From positions 1 through 50,400 of the forward strand of contig JAFAOS010000530.1 of assembly GCA_019247515.1 (NCBI GenBank): 50,400 nt of DNA, written 5' to 3'. Position 1 is the stretch's first letter, and the number at the start of each line of letters is the position of its first letter. Source of the stretch: Chloroflexota bacterium (GTDB lineage: Bacteria; Chloroflexota; UBA6077; CF-72). Both the position numbers and the translations under genes were made by a program. Under the pieces are notes generated by a model. That model did no database searches. It had not been told where the DNA came from and saw nothing but the letters and a program-made list of their open reading frames with translations. Positions 22,095 to 30,579 of this stretch are shown in pieces.

Positions 22095-23348
22095 ATGGCC
22101 GTGCCGCGGTACGCCGCGTTCCAGTCGGAGCCGTTTCGGGCGCTGTGGATCGGCATGCTGGTCTCCAACGTGGGCAGTCAGATGCAGATCGTGGGACAGG
22201 GCTGGCTCGTGCGCGACCTCTCGAACGCGCCGGTCGCGCTGGGCCTGGTCAGTGTGGCGTCGGCGGTGCCGATGATCTTCCTCACCCCCATCGGTGGCGC
22301 GATTGCCGATCGCTTTCCACGCCGCACGCTGCTGGCGTGCACCCAGACCGGCATGCTCCTCCAGGCGCTCGTCCTCGCGGCGCTCACGCTGGCCGGCCAC
22401 ATCCAGCTGTGGCAGATCATCGGACTCGCGGCGGCCGGCTCCGTCCTGCTGGCACTCGACAATCCCACCCGTCAGGCGCTGTTGCCGGACCTCGTCAGTC
22501 AGGATCAGTTGCAGAGCGCCGTCTCGCTGAATTCGGCAGTGTGGTCGGGCTCGGCGTTGATCGGTCCGGCGCTCGGTGGCCTGCTGCTCGGGCCGCTGGG
22601 GCCAGGCGGACTGTTCCTGGTCAATGCCGTGTCGTATCTGGCGGTGCTCTATGCCCTCGTGTTCCTGCGCGGTGTTCACGATCGACCGGGCCAGCGGCCC
22701 GATCCCGTCTTTGCGGGCGTGATCAACGGACTGCAGTATGCCAGCCGCGACGGCCTGACACGAACGGTCCTGCTGCTCCTGGTGGTGGGTAGCCTGTTCG
22801 GTCGGTCGTATCAGACGCTGATGCCGATCTTCGCGCGCGACGTGCTGAACGTCGGGCCGACCGGGTATGGCCTGCTGCTGGCCGCGCCCGGCGCCGGCGC
22901 CATCGTCGGCGCGTTCGCCCTGGGCGCGGCGCGCACGCTGCGGCGCACCGATCGAGTCATGCTCGGCGGACTGATGTGCTTCTGCGTGCTGGTCATGCTG
23001 TTCACCATCACGCGCACGTTCGCCATCGCCCTGGTGTGGATGTTCGGCGCTGGCATCTCCAGCACGGTGTTTATCGCGTGTGGCTCCACGCTGTTGCAGC
23101 TCCACTCGCCGCGAGCCCTGCGCGGACGCGTCATGAGTCTGGCCACGGTGGCCAATATCGGCATGTCGCAGATGGGTGGACTGCTGGGCGCCTCGCTCGC
23201 GACGCTGGTCGGCGCGCCGGCCGCGGTCGGCGGCGCCGCCCTCACCGCGCTGCTCATCGCGGTGCTCTTCGCCCTGGCGCCCGGCTGGCGGGCGTCGGCG
23301 GCGAACGTGATGGCGGTTCCGGCCGAGGGACAAGGTGTCGCTCCGTGA
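22095..23348 (+). CDS. MFS transporter (EntS/DHA3-like)
   Basis: A 417-residue protein with about 12 membrane helices. The MFS motif A region is PIGGAIADRFPRRTLLACTQ, between helices 2 and 3. The first segment FRALWIGMLVSNVGSQMQIV is typical of the EntS/DHA3 group of exporters. Helices 7-12 follow after a short central loop near PGQRPDPV. It is coupled by a GTGA overlap to a second MFS transporter, so the two could work as a pair or have separate substrates. ATG at 22095; a GAGGTAGGGTAGGGG purine-rich run upstream supports it. Confidence 0.9.
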   Translation: MAVPRYAAFQSEPFRALWIGMLVSNVGSQMQIVGQGWLVRDLSNAPVALGLVSVASAVPMIFLTPIGGAIADRFPRRTLLACTQTGMLLQALVLAALTLAGHIQLWQIIGLAAAGSVLLALDNPTRQALLPDLVSQDQLQSAVSLNSAVWSGSALIGPALGGLLLGPLGPGGLFLVNAVSYLAVLYALVFLRGVHDRPGQRPDPVFAGVINGLQYASRDGLTRTVLLLLVVGSLFGRSYQTLMPIFARDVLNVGPTGYGLLLAAPGAGAIVGAFALGAARTLRRTDRVMLGGLMCFCVLVMLFTITRTFAIALVWMFGAGISSTVFIACGSTLLQLHSPRALRGRVMSLATVANIGMSQMGGLLGASLATLVGAPAAVGGAALTALLIAVLFALAPGWRASAANVMAVPAEGQGVAP

Positions 23349-24607
23349 CCGATCTGCTGAAACTCGCGACAGTTGACATCACGCCCCTGCGCCACCGCGA
23401 TTTCCGCCTCCTCTTCTGGGGTCAGCTGGTCTCGTTTCTGGGCAGCATGGTGACCTACGTCGCGATCCCGTACCAGGTCTATCAGCTCACCCATTCGCCA
23501 TTGATGGTCGGCTTGCTGGGCCTCGCGCAGCTGGGACCAATCCTCGCGTTCTCGATGGTGGGCGGCGCGATCGCCGATGCCAGTGACCGCCGCGCCACGG
23601 TCCTGGCCACCGAGGTCGCCTTCGCGCTGCTGTCGGCCCTGTTGTTCGTGAACGCGATCCTGCCCGAGCCGCAGCTGTGGGTCATCTTCGTGCTGGCGGC
23701 GATGCAGGCCGGGCTGTACGCCTTGCAGCGCCCGTCGCTGGACGCTCTCATGCCGCGCCTGGTCGACAAGACCGACTTGACCGCCGCCGGCGCGCTGACG
23801 GCGACACGTGGCACGATCGGCATGCTGTTGGGTCCGGCGATCGGTGGCGTGCTCATCGCCACCGTTGGCCTGCCGGCAACCTACGCGGTGGATGCGTTGA
23901 GCTTCGCCGCGTCGCTGGTTGCCCTGGCGCTGATGCGGGCTTCTCGGCCCGTTCTGGGCGGCGAACGACCGAGCCTGCGAGGCGTCCTGGATGGCTGGTC
24001 CTTCGCCCGCTCCCGAGCCGAACTGATCGGCACCTACGTCGTCGACATCGTAGCCATGGTCTTTGGCATGCCCGAGGCGCTGTTCCCGGCCATCGCCGAG
24101 TCACTGGGCGGTCCGGCGATACTTGGCCTGCTGTATTCCGCGCCGGCGCTGGGCGCATTGATCGCCGCCGGCACCAGCGGCTGGACCAATCACGTGCGGA
24201 GGCACGGTCTGGCCGTGATCCTCGCCGCGACGATCTGGGGTGTCGCCATCATTGGCTTCGGTCTGACCACTACGCCGCTCATCGCGCTGCCGATGCTGGC
24301 CATTGCCGGCGGCGCCGACGCGGTCAGCGGCATCTTTCGCGTGGCGATCTGGAACCACACCGTGCCCGACGAGCTGCGCGGCCGGCTGGCGTCAATCGAG
24401 ATGGTGAGCTACACCAGCGGTCCCGCGCTCGGCAACGCCGAGTCCGGGCTGGTCGCCGGTCTGTTCAGCGTGCAGGCGTCGGTGATATCGGGTGGGGTGC
24501 TGTGCGTGCTGGGTTGTGCGGTGTGCTTCCTGCTGCTGCCGCGTTTTCGCGAGTATCAGACCGAGGCCGCTATGGAGCCCAAACTGGTAGAGTCGAAGGC
24601 GATATGA
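23345..24607 (+). CDS. Second MFS transporter (EntS/DHA3-like)
   Basis: About 420 residues from the GTG at 23345, which shares bases with the stop of the previous gene (GTGA). It starts with PLRHRDFRLLFWGQLVSFLG; the motif A region is MVGGAIADASDRRATVLATE. Twelve helices are predicted. It is a distinct paralogue of the preceding transporter rather than a tandem duplication, as the sequences differ throughout. Its end overlaps fgd (ATGA). Known relatives export siderophores, drugs or metabolites; the substrate here is unknown. Confidence 0.9.
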   Translation: MTDLLKLATVDITPLRHRDFRLLFWGQLVSFLGSMVTYVAIPYQVYQLTHSPLMVGLLGLAQLGPILAFSMVGGAIADASDRRATVLATEVAFALLSALLFVNAILPEPQLWVIFVLAAMQAGLYALQRPSLDALMPRLVDKTDLTAAGALTATRGTIGMLLGPAIGGVLIATVGLPATYAVDALSFAASLVALALMRASRPVLGGERPSLRGVLDGWSFARSRAELIGTYVVDIVAMVFGMPEALFPAIAESLGGPAILGLLYSAPALGALIAAGTSGWTNHVRRHGLAVILAATIWGVAIIGFGLTTTPLIALPMLAIAGGADAVSGIFRVAIWNHTVPDELRGRLASIEMVSYTSGPALGNAESGLVAGLFSVQASVISGGVLCVLGCAVCFLLLPRFREYQTEAAMEPKLVESKAI

Positions 24608-25620
24608 CGTCGCTGCGACTCGGGTACAAAGCGTCCGCCGAACAGTTTGGTCCAACCGAGCTGCTCGACTTCAGCGTTCACGCGGAGGAAGCTGGTTTCG
24701 ACAGTGTGGTGGTCAGCGACCACTACCAGCCGTGGCGCCACACAGGCGGCCACGCGCCCTTCTCGTTCGCGTGGTTGGGCGCGCTGGGCGCCAGAACCCA
24801 CCGTATCGAGATGGGCACCAGCGTGGTCACGCCCACCTTCCGCTATCATCCGTCGATCGTCGCCCAGGCGATGGGCACGCTGGCGGTTCTGTATCCGGGC
24901 CGCGTGATGCTCGGCATCGGCACCGGTGAGTCGTTGAACGAAGTCCCGCCGATGGGCATCGAATGGCCGGAGTTTCGCGAACGCTGGGCGCGTTTGCGCG
25001 AGTCCGTCACATTGATGCGCAAGCTGTGGTCCGAGGATCGAGTCAATTACTCCGGTACGTATTACAAGACCGTGAACGCGACGGTATACGACAAGCCGGA
25101 GGGTGGGATTCCGTTGTTGATCGCCGCCGGTGGACCGCAAATGGCCAAATACGCTGGACGCGTCGGCGATGGGTTCATCTGCACCAGCGGCAAGGGTGCC
25201 GAGCTGTATCGCGACCAGCTGCTGCCGGCGTTCGCCGAAGGCGCGCGCGAAGCGGGCCGCGATCCGGCGACGCTCGACAAAATGATCGAAGTGAAAGTCT
25301 CGTTCGACTCCGATCGTCAGCGGGCGCTGGAGGACACCCGCCACTGGGGCGCCCTGGCGCTCTCCGCTCAAGAGAAAGTCGGCGTGGAGGATCCGATGCA
25401 AATGGAGCGCCTCGCCGACGCGCTGCCCACCGAGCGCACCGCCAGCCGGTGGATTGTGTCGACCGATCCGAAGGAACACGTGGAGCAAATTCGGTTCTAC
25501 ACCGATCTGGGTTTCAATCACCTGGTGTTCCATGCGCCAGGTGAGGACCAGCGGCGCTTCCTGGACCTGTACGCAGAAAAGGTCCTGCCGCTGCTGCGCA
25601 AAGTTCCGGTCGCGGCGTGA
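24604..25620 (+). CDS. fgd: F420-dependent glucose-6-phosphate dehydrogenase
   Basis: A 338-residue LLM-class protein, the same length as mycobacterial Fgd. The catalytic residues lie at the same positions: His40 and Trp44 in SDHYQPWRH, and Glu109 in GTGESLNE. The phosphate-binding residues are Lys197, Lys258 and Arg282 (TSGKGAE, SAQEKVG, ASRWIVS). It oxidises glucose 6-phosphate to 6-phosphogluconolactone while reducing coenzyme F420, supplying F420H2 to PPOX and LLM enzymes. It is coupled by overlap both to the MFS gene before it and to the thiamin-diphosphate enzyme after it, an unusual setting for fgd. Confidence 0.92.
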   Translation: MTSLRLGYKASAEQFGPTELLDFSVHAEEAGFDSVVVSDHYQPWRHTGGHAPFSFAWLGALGARTHRIEMGTSVVTPTFRYHPSIVAQAMGTLAVLYPGRVMLGIGTGESLNEVPPMGIEWPEFRERWARLRESVTLMRKLWSEDRVNYSGTYYKTVNATVYDKPEGGIPLLIAAGGPQMAKYAGRVGDGFICTSGKGAELYRDQLLPAFAEGAREAGRDPATLDKMIEVKVSFDSDRQRALEDTRHWGALALSAQEKVGVEDPMQMERLADALPTERTASRWIVSTDPKEHVEQIRFYTDLGFNHLVFHAPGEDQRRFLDLYAEKVLPLLRKVPVAA

Positions 25621-27443
25621 CCGCTGTTGCGCCAGGTGGGACCGGTAGCGGTCCCGCTGTCTCACGCCGGGAACCGGAGTATGGATCGGACCTCGTCGTC
25701 GACATCCTGCACGCGCTCGGCATCGAGTATGCCGCGCTGAATCCGGGGGCAAGCTTCCGCGGCCTGCACGACTCGCTGGTCAATCACGGCGGCGATCTCA
25801 GCCCGCGCACCGTGCTGTGCTGTCACGAGGAGGTCTCGGTCGCGCTGGCGCATGGCTACGCCAAGGCCACGGGTCGGCCCATCATGGCCGGGCTGCACGA
25901 CGTGGTCGGGCTGCAACACGCGTGCATGGCGATCTTCAACGCCTGGTGCGACCGCGTGCCAGTCTTGCTGCTGGGTGGCACCGGCCCGATGGACTCCACG
26001 CGGCGGCGGCCGTGGATCGAATGGATCCACACCGCGCTGGTCCAGGGCAACCACGTGCGCGACTTCGTCAAGTTCGACGATCAGCCAAATAGCGCCGCCG
26101 GGCTGACCGAGTCGCTGCTGCGCGCGTACCGGTTGATGACCGCCGAACCGTGTGGGCCGGTGTACGTGTGCCTTGACGCGGCAATTCAGGAGGATCCGCT
26201 GCCCAAGGGTCTGGGCGTACCTGCCGACCTGGAGCGCTGGATTCAGCAGTCACCTGTCCAGGCCGCACCGGACGGACTCGCAACGGCGGCCCGCTGGCTA
26301 TCTGACAGCCGGCGACCGGTGATTCTGGCGGATCGGGTTGGCGGCTCGCGCGAGGGCGCCGACGGCCTGTTGCGACTGGCGGAAGCCCTGAACGCACCGG
26401 TGGTGGACCTCGGCTCACGGTACAACTTCCCGTCAGATCATCCGCTGGAGGCGACAGAGCGTCGCGCCGAGCTGCTGGGCGAAGCCGACGTCATCCTGGC
26501 CGTGGACGTGGTGGACCTGTGGGGTGCGCTCCAGTCCAACGTCGCGCGCCACCGGCCGGCGGGCTACGCGCCGGCGGCGGAAGTGCGCATCATCTCGTTG
26601 TCGATGAGCGAGATGCTGGTCCACAGTTGGGCGTCGGATTTCCAGAGGATGCAGCCCGTGGACCTGAACCTGGTGGGTGACAGTCGACTGGCGCTACCGG
26701 CGCTGGCGGACCTGGTGACTCCGTCTTCAGCTGACGGGATGGTCAGCGGCTCGAGCCGCGCCGCGGCGGATGATCGCCGAACGCGCGCCGAGTCGATCGC
26801 CGCGGAGGGTCGACGGCGTCGGTCGGAATGGCTCGAACGGGCGCGCGGCCTGGCCGGTCGTGGTGACGGAACCGTGCCGCTCGGTGCGCTGGGGCTGGCC
26901 CTGCGCGACGCGCTGGAGGGTCGCGACGTCGTGTTGTCCAACAGCAACTTGCAGGGTTGGACCCGCCGGCTGTGGCGCATCGACCAGCCGTATCAGTACA
27001 CCGGCTCGTCCGGCGGCGCGGGCCTCGGCTACGGGATTGGCGCCAGCCTGGGCGTCGGACTGGCCCACAAGGGCAGCGGTCGGATCGTCCTGAACCTGCA
27101 GCCTGACGGCGACTTCCTGTACTCCAGCAGCGCGCTGTACACGGTGGCCCACGAGCAACTGCCGTTGCTGACGGTCATGCTCAACAATCACAGCTACTAC
27201 AACTCGGAGGAGCACGGATTGCGCATGGCCGAGCAGCGCGGCCGGCCGGCCGAGCGCGCGGGCATCGGCACGCGCCCCGAAGGTCCGTCGGTGGACTTCG
27301 CCGCGCTGGCGCGCAGCTTCGGCATCGCCGCGGCGGGGCCGGTGACCTCGGTAGCCGATCTCCCCCGAGCGCTGGCTACCGCCGTCGAAGCGGTAGCGGC
27401 CGGCGAACCGTATTTGCTGGACGTGGTCACCGAAGTGCGCTGA
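25617..27443 (+). CDS. Thiamin-diphosphate-dependent enzyme (acetolactate synthase-like large subunit)
   Basis: A 608-residue protein; GTG at 25617 overlaps the fgd stop (GTGA). The N-terminal pyrimidine-binding domain has the conserved Glu in CCHEEVSVALAHGYAKATG (~71). The central part has the Rossmann-like domain (RRPVILADRVGGSREGADGL). The C-terminal PP-binding domain shows LQPDGDFLYSSSALY followed by LNNHSYYN, the GDG...NN cofactor motif. It is related to decarboxylase/synthase members; the substrate is unclear. As the last gene of the operon it may act on a 2-oxo acid made from the TcuA product. A TPP riboswitch lies just after it but faces the next unit. Confidence 0.88.
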   Translation: MTAVAPGGTGSGPAVSRREPEYGSDLVVDILHALGIEYAALNPGASFRGLHDSLVNHGGDLSPRTVLCCHEEVSVALAHGYAKATGRPIMAGLHDVVGLQHACMAIFNAWCDRVPVLLLGGTGPMDSTRRRPWIEWIHTALVQGNHVRDFVKFDDQPNSAAGLTESLLRAYRLMTAEPCGPVYVCLDAAIQEDPLPKGLGVPADLERWIQQSPVQAAPDGLATAARWLSDSRRPVILADRVGGSREGADGLLRLAEALNAPVVDLGSRYNFPSDHPLEATERRAELLGEADVILAVDVVDLWGALQSNVARHRPAGYAPAAEVRIISLSMSEMLVHSWASDFQRMQPVDLNLVGDSRLALPALADLVTPSSADGMVSGSSRAAADDRRTRAESIAAEGRRRRSEWLERARGLAGRGDGTVPLGALGLALRDALEGRDVVLSNSNLQGWTRRLWRIDQPYQYTGSSGGAGLGYGIGASLGVGLAHKGSGRIVLNLQPDGDFLYSSSALYTVAHEQLPLLTVMLNNHSYYNSEEHGLRMAEQRGRPAERAGIGTRPEGPSVDFAALARSFGIAAAGPVTSVADLPRALATAVEAVAAGEPYLLDVVTEVR

Positions 27444-27540
27444 CACCAGGCGGCGCGTGGGGTGCGGGGCGTGGAGATTGACCGCGCGCCGCGCCTCGCG
27501 CGAGAATATGCCTCTAGCACCTTCCAATTGAACAGGTCGT

Positions 27541-27630
27541 CCCCGCGGGGGAGCGAGTAGCTGAGAGGCGGGATCAAGCCCACCAACTCTTCGAACCTGA
27601 TCTCGTTAGAACGAGCGTAGGGAAGCGGGG
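27541..27630 (+). promoter_or_regulatory. TPP riboswitch (THI element)
   Basis: It matches the thiamin pyrophosphate aptamer closely. P1 is CCCCGC (27541-27546) with GCGGGG (27625-27630). The conserved CTGAGA is at 27561-27566, GAACCTGATC near 27593-27602, and GCGTAGGGAA at 27615-27624. Between them a P4/P5 hairpin CTCGTTAGAACGAG forms. The short P3 (AGC/GCT) and P3a (GGC/GCC) also pair. It binds TPP in mRNA and usually represses thiamin synthesis or uptake genes. Here the next gene on the strand is the ADH-LuxE fusion, 415 bp away. Confidence 0.93.
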
Positions 27631-28044
27631 TACACGCGAACAGCCCTGGTTCGCGTGTGCTGCTGCATCGCGCGCTTCCGCTGGAGGATCTTTCAAGCAG
27701 GCCCGATGCGAGGCGAGGCAACACGGCGAATGCAGCACACAACGACAGGTTCAAACGGTAAATCAGCGCTATGCGCCGGCGGCGACGGCGGGGGTGTGCC
27801 CAGCGCCGAGGTTGGCGCCAATCCGCGGGCGGCCGTCGGAATCCAGCATGTCGATGGCGAGGTGGCTGATGGCGGCGGCACGGGTGCGCAGCGGGCGTCG
27901 GCCACTGGAAAATCGCGGAGCGCCAGCGTAGCCGATCGCGCCCTGCGCGACGCCGCGACGCCTGGCGGCTCCAGCGCACAACGCAGCTGGCGGGCAGCGA
28001 GTGGCGATCCGCACGCCGCCGCGCGCGACGAGGACAGGTCGCGC
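27631..28044 (+). other. Long leader between TPP riboswitch and ADH-LuxE gene
   Basis: About 414 bp without a convincing gene. A 9-bp hairpin (ACACGCGAA 27632-27640 with TTCGCGTGT 27650-27658) follows the aptamer directly and may be its expression platform, but no T-tract follows it. One + frame stays open throughout, yet its third positions are not GC-biased and its product is low-complexity. A short minus-strand frame ending at 27769 has strongly GC-rich third positions and may be the remnant of a lost gene. Confidence 0.5.
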
Positions 28045-30579
28045 ATGCGCGCAGTGCGTCTGTACGGTCCCGGTTTGCCACCATGCCTCGAGCGCATTCC
28101 CGTGCCGCGGCCAGCTTCGGGCGAGGCGCTGCTCAGGGTACTGGCGGCTGGAGTGTGCCACACCGAGCTGCAACTGATGGACGGGACGCTCAACCCGGGC
28201 GTCTGGCCACTCACTCCAGGCCACGAGATCGTCGGCGAGGTTGTCGAGGGTCCAGCCGATCTGCTTGGCTCTCGCGCGCTCGTGTACTACAGCCGGCCGT
28301 GCGGCGAGTGCGCCTTCTGTCTGGCAGGCCAGGAGCAGGTCTGCCCGGACGCGGGTCCGCAGCCAGGACTGTCAACGGACGGCGGTTTCGCGGAGCTCGT
28401 GCGCGTGGCTGCGGACTGCCTGGTGCCCCTGCCGGCGGGTCTCGATCCTGCCGAAGCAGCGCCGCTCGGCTGCGCCGCCGCCACGGCGCTGCACGCGCTC
28501 GACGGCGTGGCGGGCGTCGCGGCAGGCGAGACGATCGTCGTCTACGGCGTGGGCGGGGTCGGTCTGGCGCTGGTCCAGCTGGGTGTGCTGCGCGGGGCAC
28601 GCGTGCTGGCGATCGGCCGCTCCGCCGCGAAGCTGCAGCTGGCACGCGAGCTGGGCGCGGCTGAGGTGGTGGACGCGGGCGCCGGCGATCCGGTGCTGAC
28701 GCTCGCGAGGTTGACCGGCGGTCAGGGGGCGCACGCCGTGTTCGAGCTGGTGGGTGCGCAGACGACCCTGCTGGCAGGCATCGACATGCTGCGGCGGCAG
28801 GGACGGCTCGTCCTGGTGGGCTACGGCAGCGCGCGGCTGCGCATCAATCCGTTGAAGCTGGTGCTGCGCGAGACGCGGCTGCTGAGCTCGCTGGGCAACA
28901 CGCGGGCGGAGCTGGTGGAAGTGGTGCGACTGGCGGCGGAGGGCGCACTACGGGTGCCAATCGCGGGTCGGTACGCGCTGGAGGACGCGGCGGCCGCGCT
29001 GGCGGAGCTGCGCTCGGGAACGGTGGTAGGCCGGGCGGTGGTGGTGCCGAACTTGGCGCGGGGCGCTCAGGGCCCGATAGCCAGCCAAACGGCGAGGCCA
29101 CTATCGAGTCTCGCGTCGGGCGGCCCGCGGCCCTTACCACAGCAGGCGTCTCAGGAAGCGTCACACGAGGCGTCACGCGGGGCGTCACAGGTTGAGGAAA
29201 GGTCACAGAAAGCGTCTCGGGAAGCGTCACACGGAGTTGAAGCGTCTCGGAAAGCGTCACGTGGAGCGGACGAGACGGGCGGAGCGTCACGCGGCGCGGC
29301 CGAGTCCGCCGCGGCGTCTCGCGAAGCGTCACATGCGCCGTTGCCGGCGGTGCGGTCCGCGGCTGCGCTGCCGCTCGAGGCCGAGCTCCTCGAGTTCGTG
29401 CGTCGCGGCGTCGATGCGCCGCGCGATGATGCGGAATTTTCGGTGCTCGCGCTCCGCCTCTTCGCCTATCAGTTCGCCAACAATCGCGCCTATCGCCTGC
29501 TCTGCGAGCGCCGCGGGCAGACGCCGCAAACTGTCCGTCACTGGCGCGAGATTCCGCCGGTGCCGATCGCCGCGTTCAAGGAGACGGTCCTGGCAGCGGA
29601 GCCCATCGACGGCGCCGCGGAGTTCAACTCCAGCGGCACCACCCAGCCAGAGCACAAGAGCCGCCACTTCCATCCGAGCCTGAGGCTCTACGACCTGAAC
29701 GCCAGGCTGAACTTCAAGGCGCATGTCCTGCCTGACGTGGAGCACATGCGCTGCGCGGTGCTGTTTCCGCATCGCAGCGAGATGCCGAACTCGTCGCTGG
29801 CGCACTGGCTGACGCTGATGGTGGATACGTTCAGCGGCAACACCGAAGTGACGGTTTCGGACAGCAGCGGCGATGCGGCGGAAGCCACGGGTACAGGCGA
29901 CAGCTGGTTCGTGACCCTCGCCGGCGGACTGGATGCCGACCGGTTGGTCGCCGCGCTGGACTCTGCAATTGCCGCCAACTTGCCCGTGTGTCTGCTGGCC
30001 GCCAGCTTCGGACTCGTCCACTTTCTGGAGTACTGCGAAGCCACTGGCCTGCGGTTCCAGCTGCCGCCGGGCAGCCGCGTCATGGACACCGGTGGCTACA
30101 AGGGGCGCTCGCGCGAATATTCGCGTGACGACCTGTACGCGCTGGTCACCGACCGGCTCGGAGTGCCGCCCTCCCACATCGTCAACATGTACGGCATGAC
30201 CGAGCACGGAACCCAGTTCCTCGATAACACGCTGCGCGAAGCCGTGGCTCCCGCGCTCGGCGGTACGTCGACGCGAGCCGCCGACGCTGCCCGTTCGCGT
30301 CCGGTGTCGCGGTTCAAGGTCGTGCCGCCGTGGGCCCGCACGCTGGTGGTCGACCCTGTAACACTCGAGGAGCGCCCCCACGGCGAGCGCGGCCTCTTGC
30401 TGCACTTCGACCTGGTCAACCGTGCATCGGTGCTCGCGGTGCTCAGCGAGGACGTCGGCCGGGCAGTGGGTGATGGGTTCGAGTTATTCGGACGGGCGAG
30501 CGCCGCGGAGGCGCGCGGCTGTTCGATCGCCCTGGACGAATTGATCGAAGCGGTGCGCAATGGGGAGGACCGGCCGTGA
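28045..30579 (+). CDS. Fusion: zinc alcohol dehydrogenase + LuxE acyl-protein synthetase
   Basis: 844 residues from ATG 28045. Residues 1-340 are a zinc MDR alcohol dehydrogenase: GVCHTEL (catalytic Cys), GHEIVGEV, the structural-zinc loop PCGECAFCLAGQEQVC, and the NAD site VYGVGGVGLALV. Residues ~345-435 form a repetitive Ala-Ser-Glu-Arg linker. Residues ~440-844 are LuxE: EFNSSGTTQPEHKS (adenylate/ATP loop), NMYGMTEHGTQFLD, and the late Cys in ARGCSIALDE, matching the acyl-carrying Cys. LuxE activates fatty acid to acyl-AMP and passes the acyl group to LuxC, which makes the aldehyde; the ADH could then reduce it to alcohol. No stop interrupts the join. GTGA overlap with luxC. Confidence 0.88.
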   Translation: MRAVRLYGPGLPPCLERIPVPRPASGEALLRVLAAGVCHTELQLMDGTLNPGVWPLTPGHEIVGEVVEGPADLLGSRALVYYSRPCGECAFCLAGQEQVCPDAGPQPGLSTDGGFAELVRVAADCLVPLPAGLDPAEAAPLGCAAATALHALDGVAGVAAGETIVVYGVGGVGLALVQLGVLRGARVLAIGRSAAKLQLARELGAAEVVDAGAGDPVLTLARLTGGQGAHAVFELVGAQTTLLAGIDMLRRQGRLVLVGYGSARLRINPLKLVLRETRLLSSLGNTRAELVEVVRLAAEGALRVPIAGRYALEDAAAALAELRSGTVVGRAVVVPNLARGAQGPIASQTARPLSSLASGGPRPLPQQASQEASHEASRGASQVEERSQKASREASHGVEASRKASRGADETGGASRGAAESAAASREASHAPLPAVRSAAALPLEAELLEFVRRGVDAPRDDAEFSVLALRLFAYQFANNRAYRLLCERRGQTPQTVRHWREIPPVPIAAFKETVLAAEPIDGAAEFNSSGTTQPEHKSRHFHPSLRLYDLNARLNFKAHVLPDVEHMRCAVLFPHRSEMPNSSLAHWLTLMVDTFSGNTEVTVSDSSGDAAEATGTGDSWFVTLAGGLDADRLVAALDSAIAANLPVCLLAASFGLVHFLEYCEATGLRFQLPPGSRVMDTGGYKGRSREYSRDDLYALVTDRLGVPPSHIVNMYGMTEHGTQFLDNTLREAVAPALGGTSTRAADAARSRPVSRFKVVPPWARTLVVDPVTLEERPHGERGLLLHFDLVNRASVLAVLSEDVGRAVGDGFELFGRASAAEARGCSIALDELIEAVRNGEDRP
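29144..29340 (+). repeat. Degenerate ~12-bp intragenic repeat encoding the ADH-LuxE linker
   Basis: About 14 imperfect copies of GAAGCGTCAC/GCGTCTC, spaced mostly 12 bp (sometimes 15 or 18), encode EAS(H/R) or GASR units in frame. All spacings keep the reading frame, which supports selection on the protein. It looks like a flexible, slippage-grown linker between two catalytic domains. Confidence 0.75.

Noticed and set aside
27632..27658. Intrinsic terminator after the TPP aptamer
   Set aside because: The hairpin is strong but is followed by GCTGCTGC, not a T-tract.
27655..28044. N-terminal extension of the ADH-LuxE frame by 130 residues
   Set aside because: The extension has unbiased third positions and low-complexity sequence; the dehydrogenase begins naturally at the ATG at 28045.
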